Origin: an uncultured Wenzhouxiangella sp.
Lineage (GTDB): Bacteria > Pseudomonadota > Gammaproteobacteria > Xanthomonadales > Wenzhouxiangellaceae
Assembly (NCBI GenBank): GCA_913057195.1
Contig: CAJXNL010000007.1
Coordinates: forward strand, 1 to 64,000
Length of the DNA: 64,000 bases
Direction: 5' to 3'
The notes beneath the pieces are model-generated. The model saw only the letters and a program-made list of their open reading frames with translations. It had not been told where the DNA came from and searched no databases. The position numbers and the translations under genes were made by a program. This document shows, one piece after another, positions 8,438 to 16,879 of this stretch. Position 1 is the stretch's first letter; each line of letters begins with the position of its first letter.

Positions 8438-8845
8438 ATGATTAAACGCAAAAGAGCCGTACAAACAGAGGAAACTGATGTCAACGTGACCCCCTTGCTT
8501 GACATCGTTTTCATTATGCTCATCTTTTTTATCGTCACGGCGACCTTCATTAAAGAGCCTGGTGTCACGGTCCAAAAACCGGATGCGACCACGGCAGAAC
8601 AGCAACGTTTGGTCTCCATTCTTGTCGCCATTGATTCTGAGAATGGCGTGTGGGTTAATCGAGAAGAAGTTGGGCTGGAGGGTGTCCGGTTGGCGGTAGA
8701 GCGTTTGCGTCGGGAAAACCCAAGAGGCACTGCGGTGATCCAGGCCGATAACGACGCTCACTCTGAGTATTTGGTGAAAGTGCTCCAGCAAATCCGCGAT
8801 GCTGGTGTTCAAGAGGATGTTGCGGTTTCTACGGTTGAGTCATGA
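8438..8845 (+). CDS. exbD: Biopolymer transport protein ExbD
   Basis: This 135-residue ExbD is an inner-membrane protein with a short cytoplasmic N-terminus, one membrane helix (VNVTPLLDIVFIMLIFFIV, carrying the essential Asp of the proton path) and a periplasmic domain. It couples proton flow through ExbB to TonB movement. I choose ATG 8438 (MIKRKRAV), which gives the family's usual length; a GTG 36 bases earlier would add an atypical head. It is the second ExbD unit of the operon, the first being fused to ExbB just upstream, and the two helices are nearly identical. Its stop overlaps the tonB start by 4 bases (ATGA), indicating coupled translation. Confidence 0.93.
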   Translation: MIKRKRAVQTEETDVNVTPLLDIVFIMLIFFIVTATFIKEPGVTVQKPDATTAEQQRLVSILVAIDSENGVWVNREEVGLEGVRLAVERLRRENPRGTAVIQADNDAHSEYLVKVLQQIRDAGVQEDVAVSTVES

Positions 8846-9444
8846 TTACAGGTAGCGCACGGATAGTCACAGGGTTGCCGGGGGCATTCGTTGTCACCTC
8901 GCTGATTTTTTTGCTGTTGGCGACGGTGATCAGTCAACAACAAGACGTTGTTTTAGATGAGGACCGCTCGGTCCAGATCAACGTAACCCGCCAGCTCGAT
9001 GACACCTCAGATCAGGCCGCACAGGATTTAGAACGTCCTGTCATGGACCAGCCACCGCCACCACCACCGATGGTCAGTGACCCTTCATTCCGACCGAATA
9101 TGAATGTGGAAATGGGTGCGTTGCCCGACATGGCTGCAGATTTAGATATTGGCAGTGGGTTCAACCCCGACCGAGACGCGCAGCCTTTGGTGCGAATCCC
9201 GCCGCAGTACCCACAGCGATGCATTCGCTCAGCTGGCGACGTCGAGACCGTGGTGGTTGAATTTAACGTGACGCCAGAGGGCAATGTGGTTGAGCCGCGT
9301 GTCCTGAGCACCACCAACGCCTGTTTTAACCGAGCGGCGATGCGAGCGGTCACCCGCTGGCGCTATCAGCCCCGTGTCGTTGAGGGTGTGGCCCAGTCCC
9401 GATTCGGCGTGAGGACGGCCATTGACTTTAGGATGGAGGAATAA
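8842..9444 (+). CDS. tonB: Energy transducer TonB (TonB2-type, short)
   Basis: The product is 200 residues: one N-terminal membrane helix (about 12-30, GAFVVTSLIFLLLATVI), a short linker with a run of six prolines, and a C-terminal TonB domain from about residue 110 (IPPQYPQRC ... VEFNVTPEGNVVEP ... AAMRAVTRWRYQP). It would carry energy from the ExbB/ExbD channel to outer-membrane receptors such as the one at 1716. The membrane helix has no histidine, whereas E. coli TonB has a conserved His (H20) there; short TonB2-type proteins may differ. Two cysteines in the C-terminal domain could form a disulfide. The start overlaps the exbD stop (ATGA) and the stop lies just before the next gene, so the operon is tight. 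Confidence 0.92.
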   Translation: MITGSARIVTGLPGAFVVTSLIFLLLATVISQQQDVVLDEDRSVQINVTRQLDDTSDQAAQDLERPVMDQPPPPPPMVSDPSFRPNMNVEMGALPDMAADLDIGSGFNPDRDAQPLVRIPPQYPQRCIRSAGDVETVVVEFNVTPEGNVVEPRVLSTTNACFNRAAMRAVTRWRYQPRVVEGVAQSRFGVRTAIDFRMEE

Positions 9445-9448
9445 GCCT

Positions 9449-10906
9449 ATGTTGTCGAATCTAAAGAATGTCTCATTTTTGGATGACATCCAGTCAACCG
9501 GCCTTCTCCGTGTGTCTTTATTTGTCGTGTTGGCATTTTTTAGTGTCTCGGTGCTGGCGCAGAGCAACACGCTGTCACCTAGAGTGGCCAAACAGCTGTT
9601 GAATGCTTACGAAGAAATTGAAGAAGAGAACTTTGCTGAAGCCCTCGATCAACTCAACGACATCATTGAGAGTCGTGGTGAGAATATGCGCCCATTTGAT
9701 CGCGCCTCGGTTTTGCAAGTCAGAGGCTCAGCGCATGTCAATATGGAAAATTATGAGGCCGGCATCGCGGACTTTGCTGAGGTCATCCGCCTCAATGCGC
9801 TTCCAGAGGAACAAAATGTTCGGATGCGCTTTAATTTGGCTCAGCTTTACTTTGTCACTGAGCAGTATGAAGAGGCGATTCGGTTTTTTGAAGACTGGCT
9901 CGCGGTGGAAGAAAACCCCGATGACAGCGCTTTCTTTATGCTGGCCGCATCTCACTACAACCTCAAGGATTTTGAGAACACCCTTGTCAACATCAATCGA
10001 GCCATTGAGTTGGCAGACGAGCCTGACAAGCGAAGCTATGACTTAAAAAACATCACCTTGTCTGAGCTGGGGCGCGTTGAGGAGCGAACAGAGCACTTAG
10101 AGACCATGGTAGAGATCTGGCCAGAAGAGCTTCCTTACTATCGGCAGCTGTCGGCAATCTATCTTGAGCAAGACATGCGTTTGGAGTCATTTGCTGTCCT
10201 TGAGACCGCCTATCTGGAGGGATTGCCGATCAAAGAAGATGATAAGGTCATCTTGGCTCAGTTTTACTCCGGGTTTAACAATCCCCACCGTGGCGCGGAG
10301 CTTTTAGAGCGTGAAATGGCGGAAGGCAACATTGAGAAAAATGTCGAGAACTTAGAATTGTTGTCGCAGCTTTGGAGTCAAGCACGCGAGCACAAAAAAG
10401 CCATTCCGGTACTTCGAGAGGCCGCTCAATTGGCCGATACCGGGAAACTGTCATTCCGCCTGGGACAATCGTTGTTGGCGGATGAGCAGAACGAAGCGGC
10501 TGAGACAGCGCTTGAAAACGCGATTGAAAAAGGGGACATGGACGAGGGCATGATGGGTGAAGCCTGGATGCTGTTGGGCAATGCTCGCTTTAATCAGGCC
10601 GGTCCAGGTGACGTTGATCAGCGCGCGGTGGCTGCTGAGGCTTTTGAGCAGGCTGAGCGATATGACAACACCGAGGCCCAAGCGTCAAGTTGGCGCGGAT
10701 ACATCGAGGCAATCAATCAGACCGAGCGTCGGCAAATCGCATTGGAGCGTGAGCAAGCTGAGCGTCTAGAAGAGGCTGCGCAGGAAAGGCTGTTGACATC
10801 TTGCCGCGCACGCCAGCTGGCGGGGTCCTCCTTAAGCCAAGAGTGTCAGCAGATCTTGGCAGAGGCTGAGGCGCGGGCCGAGGCCGATCGAAACAGCGAG
10901 CAATAG
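9449..10906 (+). CDS. Secreted tetratricopeptide-repeat protein of the TonB operon
   Basis: The product is 485 residues with a signal peptide (hydrophobic LLRVSLFVVLAFFSVSVLA, cleavage near residue 38) followed by a helical array of TPR-like repeats from about residue 50 to 400 and a charged, Glu/Arg/Ala-rich tail that is probably coiled. The start is ATG 9449, set by GGAGGA 8 bases upstream; an earlier in-frame TTG has no such site. A TPR gene in this place closes TonB2-type operons in Vibrio and relatives, so it probably serves as a periplasmic scaffold for the TonB machine. That role is inferred from position; no partner can be read from the sequence. Confidence 0.85.
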   Translation: MLSNLKNVSFLDDIQSTGLLRVSLFVVLAFFSVSVLAQSNTLSPRVAKQLLNAYEEIEEENFAEALDQLNDIIESRGENMRPFDRASVLQVRGSAHVNMENYEAGIADFAEVIRLNALPEEQNVRMRFNLAQLYFVTEQYEEAIRFFEDWLAVEENPDDSAFFMLAASHYNLKDFENTLVNINRAIELADEPDKRSYDLKNITLSELGRVEERTEHLETMVEIWPEELPYYRQLSAIYLEQDMRLESFAVLETAYLEGLPIKEDDKVILAQFYSGFNNPHRGAELLEREMAEGNIEKNVENLELLSQLWSQAREHKKAIPVLREAAQLADTGKLSFRLGQSLLADEQNEAAETALENAIEKGDMDEGMMGEAWMLLGNARFNQAGPGDVDQRAVAAEAFEQAERYDNTEAQASSWRGYIEAINQTERRQIALEREQAERLEEAAQERLLTSCRARQLAGSSLSQECQQILAEAEARAEADRNSEQ

Positions 10907-10959
10907 TCTCTACTGCGCCAGTGCATTGGCACTGGTGCGATTTCATCGGGCGGTACACC

Positions 10960-12237
10960 GTGTCATCGATACACCAGATTGAGCGGTCACTCGCCAAAGG
11001 TGATGCCCTCACCGCTGAACGCGATTGTTTGGCCTTGTTGGCTGATGAACCCAATCATCCTGACTTGATCACTTTGCTGGCTCTGTGCGAGGAGTCTCGT
11101 CAGCAACCCGACCAAGCGTTGGCACGTCTCGAGCGTGTCTGTCTGAGCCATCCAGACCATGCCCGGGCCCACTTCCACAAAGGGCGGCTTCTAATGGCTC
11201 AAGGCGCATTCGATCAGGCCGAAAAGGCGCTCGCCAAAGTGGTTTTACTTGAGCCCAATCACGCCCCCAGTCGTCACCTGCTGGGACGCATCGCGTTGCG
11301 GCAGCGTCGCCTCGATGACGCCGTTGATCACTTGAAAACGACCCTGAAGGCTGATGACAGGTATTCTCCTGCTCACTGTGATTTGGCGTTGGCGCTGCTG
11401 GAGCAAGGCGATGTGCAAGGGGCTTTGGAATCCGCAGGTCAGGCGCTCACCCTGGAGGGCGGTGTGGCCGAAGCCCACCTGGCCATGGGCGCCGTCAAAC
11501 TGTCTCAGGGCCACTGGGAACACGCCAGGGATCACCTCATTCAGGCCACCGACCTTGATCCTGATTCGGCACAGGGCCTGCTGATGTTGGCCAAAGCCTA
11601 TCAATTGGGTCAGCACCATCGACAAGCGTTGACGGCGCTGGATCGCTTGAGCGGGACTGATAAACAGAGGCCCCAGGCGCGGCATGCACGAGCGATAAGC
11701 CTGGCTCAGCTTGATCAACCCGATCTGGCCCGTGAGCTTTGGGAAGCGCTTGTTTCTGAACGGCCACACGTCGAGGCTGCGCTTCATCTGGTTGAGCTTT
11801 ATCTTCGAATTTCCGATCGGCAAGCACTGGCGAAATTACAGAACCAAGTGCATCAATACGAAGACGAGGTTCCACACCTTAAGCGATATCTTGATGCGGT
11901 GTGCGATGCGCTCGATGGCAGGCTGTCCCATGCGATGGAGACATTTGAAGACCTGGTGAAGATATCCAGTGAGTCGATTTCAATTCGAGCGGGACTTTGG
12001 AGGGCAGAGCTTTTGCTCGACAGTCACGAGTCTAAACAGGCCGTCTTGGCACTACAGCAGCTTCTCGAGCGTCACTCACCGCCTCCTGCAGTGTCTCTGC
12101 AGATGGCTGAGATGGCTCAGCGCGCCGGTGATTCGGCCTTTGCTGTGGGCTGTCTAGATGAGGCGCTCTCGCTGGAAGGCTTACCGGACACCTTGCGTCA
12201 TAAACTCAGTGCTCTTCGAACTGAGTTACAGAGGTAG
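10960..12237 (+). CDS. Cytosolic tetratricopeptide-repeat protein
   Basis: The product is 425 residues made of consecutive TPR units, recognisable by spaced Ala/Gly/Tyr and Asp-Pro or Asn-His turns (EPNHAPSRHLLGRIALRQRRLDDAV and similar blocks about every 34 residues). There is no signal peptide or membrane helix. TPR arrays bind other proteins; no catalytic domain is present. I place the start at GTG 10960 because MSSIHQIERSLAKGD is a natural beginning for a TPR helix; an upstream GTG at 10921 is possible, and neither has a clear ribosome site. It follows the secreted TPR gene and is probably read with the TonB operon. Its last 32 bases overlap the 3' end of the convergent GMC oxidoreductase gene. 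Confidence 0.75.
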   Translation: MSSIHQIERSLAKGDALTAERDCLALLADEPNHPDLITLLALCEESRQQPDQALARLERVCLSHPDHARAHFHKGRLLMAQGAFDQAEKALAKVVLLEPNHAPSRHLLGRIALRQRRLDDAVDHLKTTLKADDRYSPAHCDLALALLEQGDVQGALESAGQALTLEGGVAEAHLAMGAVKLSQGHWEHARDHLIQATDLDPDSAQGLLMLAKAYQLGQHHRQALTALDRLSGTDKQRPQARHARAISLAQLDQPDLARELWEALVSERPHVEAALHLVELYLRISDRQALAKLQNQVHQYEDEVPHLKRYLDAVCDALDGRLSHAMETFEDLVKISSESISIRAGLWRAELLLDSHESKQAVLALQQLLERHSPPPAVSLQMAEMAQRAGDSAFAVGCLDEALSLEGLPDTLRHKLSALRTELQR

Positions 12238-13816
12238 TCTCAGACAGAATCAGGTCCGAGGCTTTTTCGGCAATCATGACTGTGGGGGCATTGGTATTGC
12301 CCCCGGTCAGTGTGGGCATGATCGAGGCATCAACGACGCGAAGGCCGCTGACCCCATTGACTTTGAGCTTTGGGTCCACAACGGCATCGGCGTCAGGCCC
12401 CATCCTGCAGGTGCCGACCGGATGATAAATGGTCTCAGCTTTTCTTCGAATGTAGTCAATTAAGCCCGCTCGGTTTTTCACATCATCACCGGGCATCAAC
12501 TCTTGTAAGCGATAAGGCCGAAATGCCGGTTGATGGAGTATCGATCGAGCCAGCTCAATGCAGTCCAGCATGGACTCCAAGTCATGGGGATCGCTCAAGT
12601 AATTGGGCTGAATGGCAATGGGGTGAGTCGGCTCGGCTGACTGGAGCGTGAGATGGCCACGGCTTTTAGGCCGCAGCGGGCAGGCGTGCACTGTATAGCC
12701 ATACCCAGGCAGGCGGTTTCTGCCATGGTCATCCAACCAGGCGGGGACAAAATGCATCTGAATGTCGGGACGATCAGCCGCATGACGACCGCTGATCAAA
12801 AACGCCCCAGCCTCTGCAATATTCGATGTCCCTTCCCCTTGCCGTCGAAAGAAATAATTGAACCCCACCTTGAGTTCATTGAGCTGATCATAGGTGATCG
12901 GTTTTGAACACTCGGTCAGCACGCAGATGTCCAAATGGTCCTGAAGGTTCTGTCCCACCTGGGGCCGATCAGCCATGAGATCGATACCATGCGCTTGAAG
13001 CATATCTGCTGGGCCAATGCCTGAGAGCATCAGAAGCTGCGGTGAGTTGATCGCGCCTGCGGCAAGGATCACCTCGCGCTTTGCATTCACAGTGCGCACT
13101 CGACCACGCTGTTGAACGATGACCCCACTGGCATGGTCTCCTTTGAACGTTACTTTTTGAGTCAGCGCGTGGGTGAGCACCGTCAGGTTGGGGCGTGCTT
13201 TGATTGGACTGAGGTATGCTGATGCTGTCGAGCAGCGGCGGCCGTTTCTTTGAGTGACCTGATAAAAACCCGCGCCCTCCTGGGTTGCGCCATTAAAGTC
13301 TGGGTTCTTTGGGTATCCTGCTTGCGACGCCGCCTCCACAAAGGCATGGCTCAGCGCATTGGTAAACCGAAGGTCTTCCACCCTGAGTGGTCCACCAGTG
13401 CCATGGTGTGTGTCCTCGCCCCGCGCTTGATCTTGCGAGGACTTGAAATAGGACAACACGTCAGCCCAGCCCCAGCCGCTGTTGCCCAGCGCTGCCCAGT
13501 CGTCATAATCGCTTGGGTGGCCTCTGGAAAAACACATGGCATTGATTGAGCTTGAGCCTCCCAGTACGCGCCCGCGTGGCCAGTACAACCGCCGCTGATG
13601 GAGTTCGGACTGTGGCTCGGTGTGGTAATTCCAATTTAATGACTTGAAGTTGATGAGTTTTGATAGCCCGGCGGGCATGTGGATAAGAGGATTCCAGTCT
13701 TTTCCACCGGCCTCAATCAGCAAAACCTCAATATCCGGATTGGCAGAAAGCCTGTTGGCTAAGACACACCCCGCAGAACCCGCGCCAACGATGATGTAAT
13801 CAAAACTGGATTTCAT
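12206..13816 (-). CDS. GMC family oxidoreductase (choline/alcohol dehydrogenase-like)
   Basis: This 536-residue FAD enzyme of the glucose-methanol-choline family would oxidise an alcohol to an aldehyde. Evidence: N-terminal dinucleotide fold DYIIVGAGSAGCVLANRL, the GMC signature around RGRVLGGSSSINAM, the second signature GAINSPQLLMLSGIGP, and the C-terminal active-site segment HPVGTCRMG followed by GLRVVDASIMPTLTGGNTNAP. There is no signal peptide. It resembles AlkJ-type and choline dehydrogenases; no betaine genes lie nearby, so choline as substrate is not supported. Its start codon overlaps the stop of the upstream methyltransferase gene by 4 bases (ATGA), indicating a two-gene operon. Confidence 0.9.
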   Translation of the reverse strand: MKSSFDYIIVGAGSAGCVLANRLSANPDIEVLLIEAGGKDWNPLIHMPAGLSKLINFKSLNWNYHTEPQSELHQRRLYWPRGRVLGGSSSINAMCFSRGHPSDYDDWAALGNSGWGWADVLSYFKSSQDQARGEDTHHGTGGPLRVEDLRFTNALSHAFVEAASQAGYPKNPDFNGATQEGAGFYQVTQRNGRRCSTASAYLSPIKARPNLTVLTHALTQKVTFKGDHASGVIVQQRGRVRTVNAKREVILAAGAINSPQLLMLSGIGPADMLQAHGIDLMADRPQVGQNLQDHLDICVLTECSKPITYDQLNELKVGFNYFFRRQGEGTSNIAEAGAFLISGRHAADRPDIQMHFVPAWLDDHGRNRLPGYGYTVHACPLRPKSRGHLTLQSAEPTHPIAIQPNYLSDPHDLESMLDCIELARSILHQPAFRPYRLQELMPGDDVKNRAGLIDYIRRKAETIYHPVGTCRMGPDADAVVDPKLKVNGVSGLRVVDASIMPTLTGGNTNAPTVMIAEKASDLILSETTSVTQFEEH

Positions 13817-14976
13817 GAGAGCATGCTACCGCAAAAGCCATGAAGGGGCGGATGGTCACCGCGAGCCAAAGCCATGAGCTTGAACTTCTCGCCCATTTCG
13901 CCGGGCAATGTTAAGCGTTTGAGCTCAGCAAGCTGACTCAGTCGAAGACGCTCATCCTTTTGCGCGACCACGGCCTCATGGATATCCATGGCAAGAACAA
14001 ACTCGGCTTGGCTGGTCAACCCCGTCTGTGCCAAGCCTGCATTCATGGCGGCCCACTCCAATAGCCCAAAATCGACAAAGCATGAAAGATCAGTGAGCCC
14101 GGGCCAAATAAAGGGATCAAAATGGGCCCGATGCCGATAATGACAAACCAATGTGCCCCGATCACGCTGGGGGTGATAGTACCCATGGGTCGGATACCCA
14201 TAGTCAATGAACCATGCCATGCCATGCTCAAGTGCACGGGTCATCTCAGCCAACCACGACGGCAGATCGACACACAGCTCGCTTTCAAAGCCCAAGGGCA
14301 GAGAACTCGTCATGCGCTCCTGAAGCGCTTCAATCGCGCGTATCAATCTTGGTGCAGGCGCGATCTCAGTCCAGGCAAACCGCGCGGTGTCGCCGTCTTG
14401 GATGGTGTGAACAGCCAGCTCTTTGATGCCTTTTGCAGTCACTTTGAACCGCTTGACTGGCAATGCATCAATGACTTCATTGGCAAGAATTAAACCCCGA
14501 AAGGCATCCTGGGGTGGTTGGTCGATCCAACTAACACGGTCTTGATGGGGCGAGTCTTTCAGGGTTTGAGCTTGCACTGACCGCAAAGCCACATTGGGCT
14601 CTAAAATCTCATATCGGATCGGGCAATGCTGGAGATGCCTCAGGATGTCTTTGGCCAAAACACCTGAGCCTGCACCCAGCTCCAGAAGCACCCAGTCATC
14701 CCCCCACTCAGGACTTGCCCGATCAATTTGCCGCGCAAGTGCTTGGGCAAACAGGTCACCTTGCTCGGGGGCGGTGATAAAGTCCCCGCTGGCGCCAAAC
14801 TTATGAAGCCCGTTGCTGTAATAGCCCAATCCTGGCTCATAAAGGCACATCTGCATATACTGATCAAACGGCATTGGGCCGTTGTCTTCAATCCAGTCCA
14901 CAATTCGCTCACCGAGGGTGTGCGATAACACCTGCAATTCAGGCGGTGGAGTCGGTAGATTCAATGCCGATTGCAT
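13813..14976 (-). CDS. MidA/NDUFAF7-like class I SAM-dependent methyltransferase
   Basis: This 387-residue protein belongs to the COG1565/MidA family, whose mitochondrial member NDUFAF7 methylates an arginine of complex I; bacterial substrates are mostly unknown. Visible: N-terminal PMPFDQYMQMCLYEPGLGYY, the family segment GDFITAPE, and the SAM-binding motif VLLELGAGSGVLAKDIL, then NEVIDALPV. I start it at ATG 14976 (MQSALNLP). A longer frame reaching 15063 would overlap the divergent folM gene and has no family match. On the coding strand, TACAAT ends 6 bases before this ATG with no ribosome site between, which could mean a leaderless mRNA. It is translationally coupled to the GMC oxidoreductase. 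Confidence 0.88.
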   Translation of the reverse strand: MQSALNLPTPPPELQVLSHTLGERIVDWIEDNGPMPFDQYMQMCLYEPGLGYYSNGLHKFGASGDFITAPEQGDLFAQALARQIDRASPEWGDDWVLLELGAGSGVLAKDILRHLQHCPIRYEILEPNVALRSVQAQTLKDSPHQDRVSWIDQPPQDAFRGLILANEVIDALPVKRFKVTAKGIKELAVHTIQDGDTARFAWTEIAPAPRLIRAIEALQERMTSSLPLGFESELCVDLPSWLAEMTRALEHGMAWFIDYGYPTHGYYHPQRDRGTLVCHYRHRAHFDPFIWPGLTDLSCFVDFGLLEWAAMNAGLAQTGLTSQAEFVLAMDIHEAVVAQKDERLRLSQLAELKRLTLPGEMGEKFKLMALARGDHPPLHGFCGSMLS

Positions 14977-15013
14977 GGTCTCATTGTATCGATTTAGACA
15001 AGAGTGAAACGCT

Positions 15014-15757
15014 ATGACTGATTCAAGCCCCGTCGCCATTGTTACAGGCGGTGCCCGTCGCATCGGTGCCGAGACTGTTCGCCACCTTCACCAGCGCGGT
15101 ATGAACGTGTTAATTCATTATCGAGCGTCCAGTGAAGATGCGGTGACATTGGCCGAGACGCTCAATCACGTTCGACCAGGCTCTGCACATACCATTGGCA
15201 TCGATCTTGGTGACCCCAATGTTGGCGATCTGGTCCGAGATCAGGCACTGGAGGCTTTTAGTCGGATTGATTTGTTGGTGAACAATGCCTCAAGCTTTTA
15301 CCCGACTCCGGTGCATGAGACCACACATGCGCAATTTGAGGATTTGATGATCTCAAATCTGCAAGGGCCCTTCGTGGTTTCAAAAGCCTGTGCGCCCATC
15401 TTAAGTCAATATCGGGGAGCGATCATAAACTTGGTGGACATTCATGCAATGGTGCCATTGAAAGACCATGTTCCTTATGTCTCGGCCAAAGCCGGCCTCA
15501 TCATGCAGACCAAGGCCATGGCCAAAGATTTGGCACCGGAGGTTCGGGTCAATGGTGTGGCGCCTGGGTCGATTCTGTGGCCAGAATCTGAAATCAATGA
15601 CACTGAGAAGCATCAGGCCATGTTGGCCAAAATCCCATTGGCAAGACAAGGGGAGCCATCTGATATTGCCAAAGCCGTGGCATTTTTGGGGCTTGATGCG
15701 CCCTACGTTACGGGCCAGATTTTGGCCGTCGATGGTGGACGCTTGCTCAACATGTGA
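15014..15757 (+). CDS. folM: Pteridine reductase, short-chain dehydrogenase family
   Basis: This 247-residue SDR enzyme would reduce dihydropteridines or dihydrofolate with NADPH. Evidence: nucleotide-binding TGGARRIG (residues 11-18; the Arg pair is typical of pteridine reductases), LLVNNASSFYP, and the catalytic YVSAK. The residue pattern INLVDIH replaces the Ser-centred motif of ordinary SDRs, as in PTR1/FolM. Folate genes folK and folB lie just beyond on the other strand, which supports the assignment. It is transcribed divergently from the methyltransferase gene with 37 bases between the starts. Confidence 0.85.
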   Translation: MTDSSPVAIVTGGARRIGAETVRHLHQRGMNVLIHYRASSEDAVTLAETLNHVRPGSAHTIGIDLGDPNVGDLVRDQALEAFSRIDLLVNNASSFYPTPVHETTHAQFEDLMISNLQGPFVVSKACAPILSQYRGAIINLVDIHAMVPLKDHVPYVSAKAGLIMQTKAMAKDLAPEVRVNGVAPGSILWPESEINDTEKHQAMLAKIPLARQGEPSDIAKAVAFLGLDAPYVTGQILAVDGGRLLNM

Positions 15758-15768
15758 TGGTTGTGACC

Positions 15769-16350
15769 TTAAGCGCCAGCCGCTTTTATTAAACCGCTGA
15801 CGGTCTTAAACTGCGGATGGGTGGCGTTGCCCATCCATTCAAACAGCACCATTTCTACAGAGCTGGTTTTGACGCCCGCCTGTTGCATTCGTCTCAAGCC
15901 CACCTGTTTGTTGTCCGAGGTTCTAGATGAGATGGCATCCTCAATGGCGTGCACCGAAAACCCCTGAGCGCAAAGGCCGGCAGCGGTCTGCCAGACACAT
16001 ACGTGCGTCTCAATGCCGGCCAGCATGACATGTCGGGGCGCATGCTCTTCTATCGCCGCCATCAACTCGGGGTTTTGGCAGCATCCGAAGCTTGATTTGA
16101 TGATGGGGTGCTGGCCGAGCAACACCGCCTGTAGTTCATCGACTGTGGCGCCCAATTTCTCTGGCAGTTGTTCAGCCCAAACGATGGGGACCGATAAAGC
16201 CTGACACGCCTCAATCAACAGCTTTTGCTGAGCAATCATGGCTTTTGATTCATGCATTAAGCGTGCCAATTTTCCTTGAACATCCACCAACAGCAAGACA
16301 CTGTTGTCAGGCTTTGGATGTTCGAATGCAGGTGCTGGGTCTTGTGGCAT
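15769..16350 (-). CDS. Isochorismatase-family cysteine hydrolase
   Basis: This 193-residue hydrolase has the isochorismatase fold with a complete triad: D23 (LLLVDVQGK), K85 (HPIIKSSFGC) and C118 (GIETHVCVWQTA). The family includes nicotinamidases, isochorismatases and N-carbamoyl amidases; it most resembles the YcaC-like group of unknown substrate. It is the last gene of a minus-strand run tsaD-folB-folK, 30 bases after folK, so it is probably cotranscribed with folate genes. Whether it acts on a pterin-related or housekeeping metabolite cannot be told from sequence. It converges on folM with 11 bases between. Confidence 0.88.
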   Translation of the reverse strand: MPQDPAPAFEHPKPDNSVLLLVDVQGKLARLMHESKAMIAQQKLLIEACQALSVPIVWAEQLPEKLGATVDELQAVLLGQHPIIKSSFGCCQNPELMAAIEEHAPRHVMLAGIETHVCVWQTAAGLCAQGFSVHAIEDAISSRTSDNKQVGLRRMQQAGVKTSSVEMVLFEWMGNATHPQFKTVSGLIKAAGA

Positions 16351-16380
16351 GGTCTGGCCTTTGGTTTGTGATGGCAGTGT

Positions 16381-16869
16381 TTAAGGGCTCAAGGCATGCG
16401 GCTTTAAGCTCCGATCACCCTGGAAATTGTCCCACAGGGTTTGATAGGTCTGCTCGCTGCCTGGATGGATCATCTCGGGGGCGAGGTCTGCCAGTGGTTT
16501 TAGCACGTGTGCGTACTGTGTAATTTCATCGCGGGGGAGTTCGAGGCCATCATATTCACCCACCCAGTCGTCATACAGCAATAAATCGATGTCCAAAACA
16601 CGATCAGAGAATTTGGGCTGACTGCGGTCACGACCATTGTGATCTTCAATGGCGGTTAAATGGGCTTTGATCTCGGCGACGCTGAGGTTGGTGTAAACCA
16701 ACACCACGGCATTGAGAAAATCATCTCCAGAAAACCCCACCGCTTCCGAGCGATAGACCGGTGAGATCACCACATCACCAAAGATTTGTCCAAGCGCTTC
16801 AATCGCCTTTTGGATATGCCAATCGGGGTTTTTGTTGCTCCCCAGTCCAAGATAAACAGGATGACTCAT
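16381..16869 (-). CDS. folK: 2-amino-4-hydroxy-6-hydroxymethyldihydropteridine pyrophosphokinase
   Basis: HPPK (162 residues) transfers pyrophosphate from ATP to 6-hydroxymethyl-dihydropterin in folate synthesis. Marks: the start VYLGLGSNKNP, the segment VYRSEAVGFSGDDFLNAVV, and the signature RSQPKFSDRVLDIDLLLYDD (the usual R-x-x-x-K-x-x-x-R-x-x-D-x-D pattern). Start ATG 16869 gives the family's normal N-terminus; an in-frame ATG 48 bases upstream would overlap folB and add an unrelated head. It lies 10 bases after folB and acts on the product of FolB in the same operon. Confidence 0.95.
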   Translation of the reverse strand: MSHPVYLGLGSNKNPDWHIQKAIEALGQIFGDVVISPVYRSEAVGFSGDDFLNAVVLVYTNLSVAEIKAHLTAIEDHNGRDRSQPKFSDRVLDIDLLLYDDWVGEYDGLELPRDEITQYAHVLKPLADLAPEMIHPGSEQTYQTLWDNFQGDRSLKPHALSP

Positions 16870-16879
16870 TGTCGCTGGC

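Noticed and set aside
11245..11823. A 192-codon minus-strand frame opposite the cytosolic TPR gene
   Set aside because: The TPR pattern on the plus strand is clear and continuous; the opposite frame shows no family feature or ribosome site.
12206..13816. Choline dehydrogenase (betA)
   Set aside because: The GMC family is broad, and no betB, betI or choline transporter is near; a generic GMC oxidoreductase call is safer.
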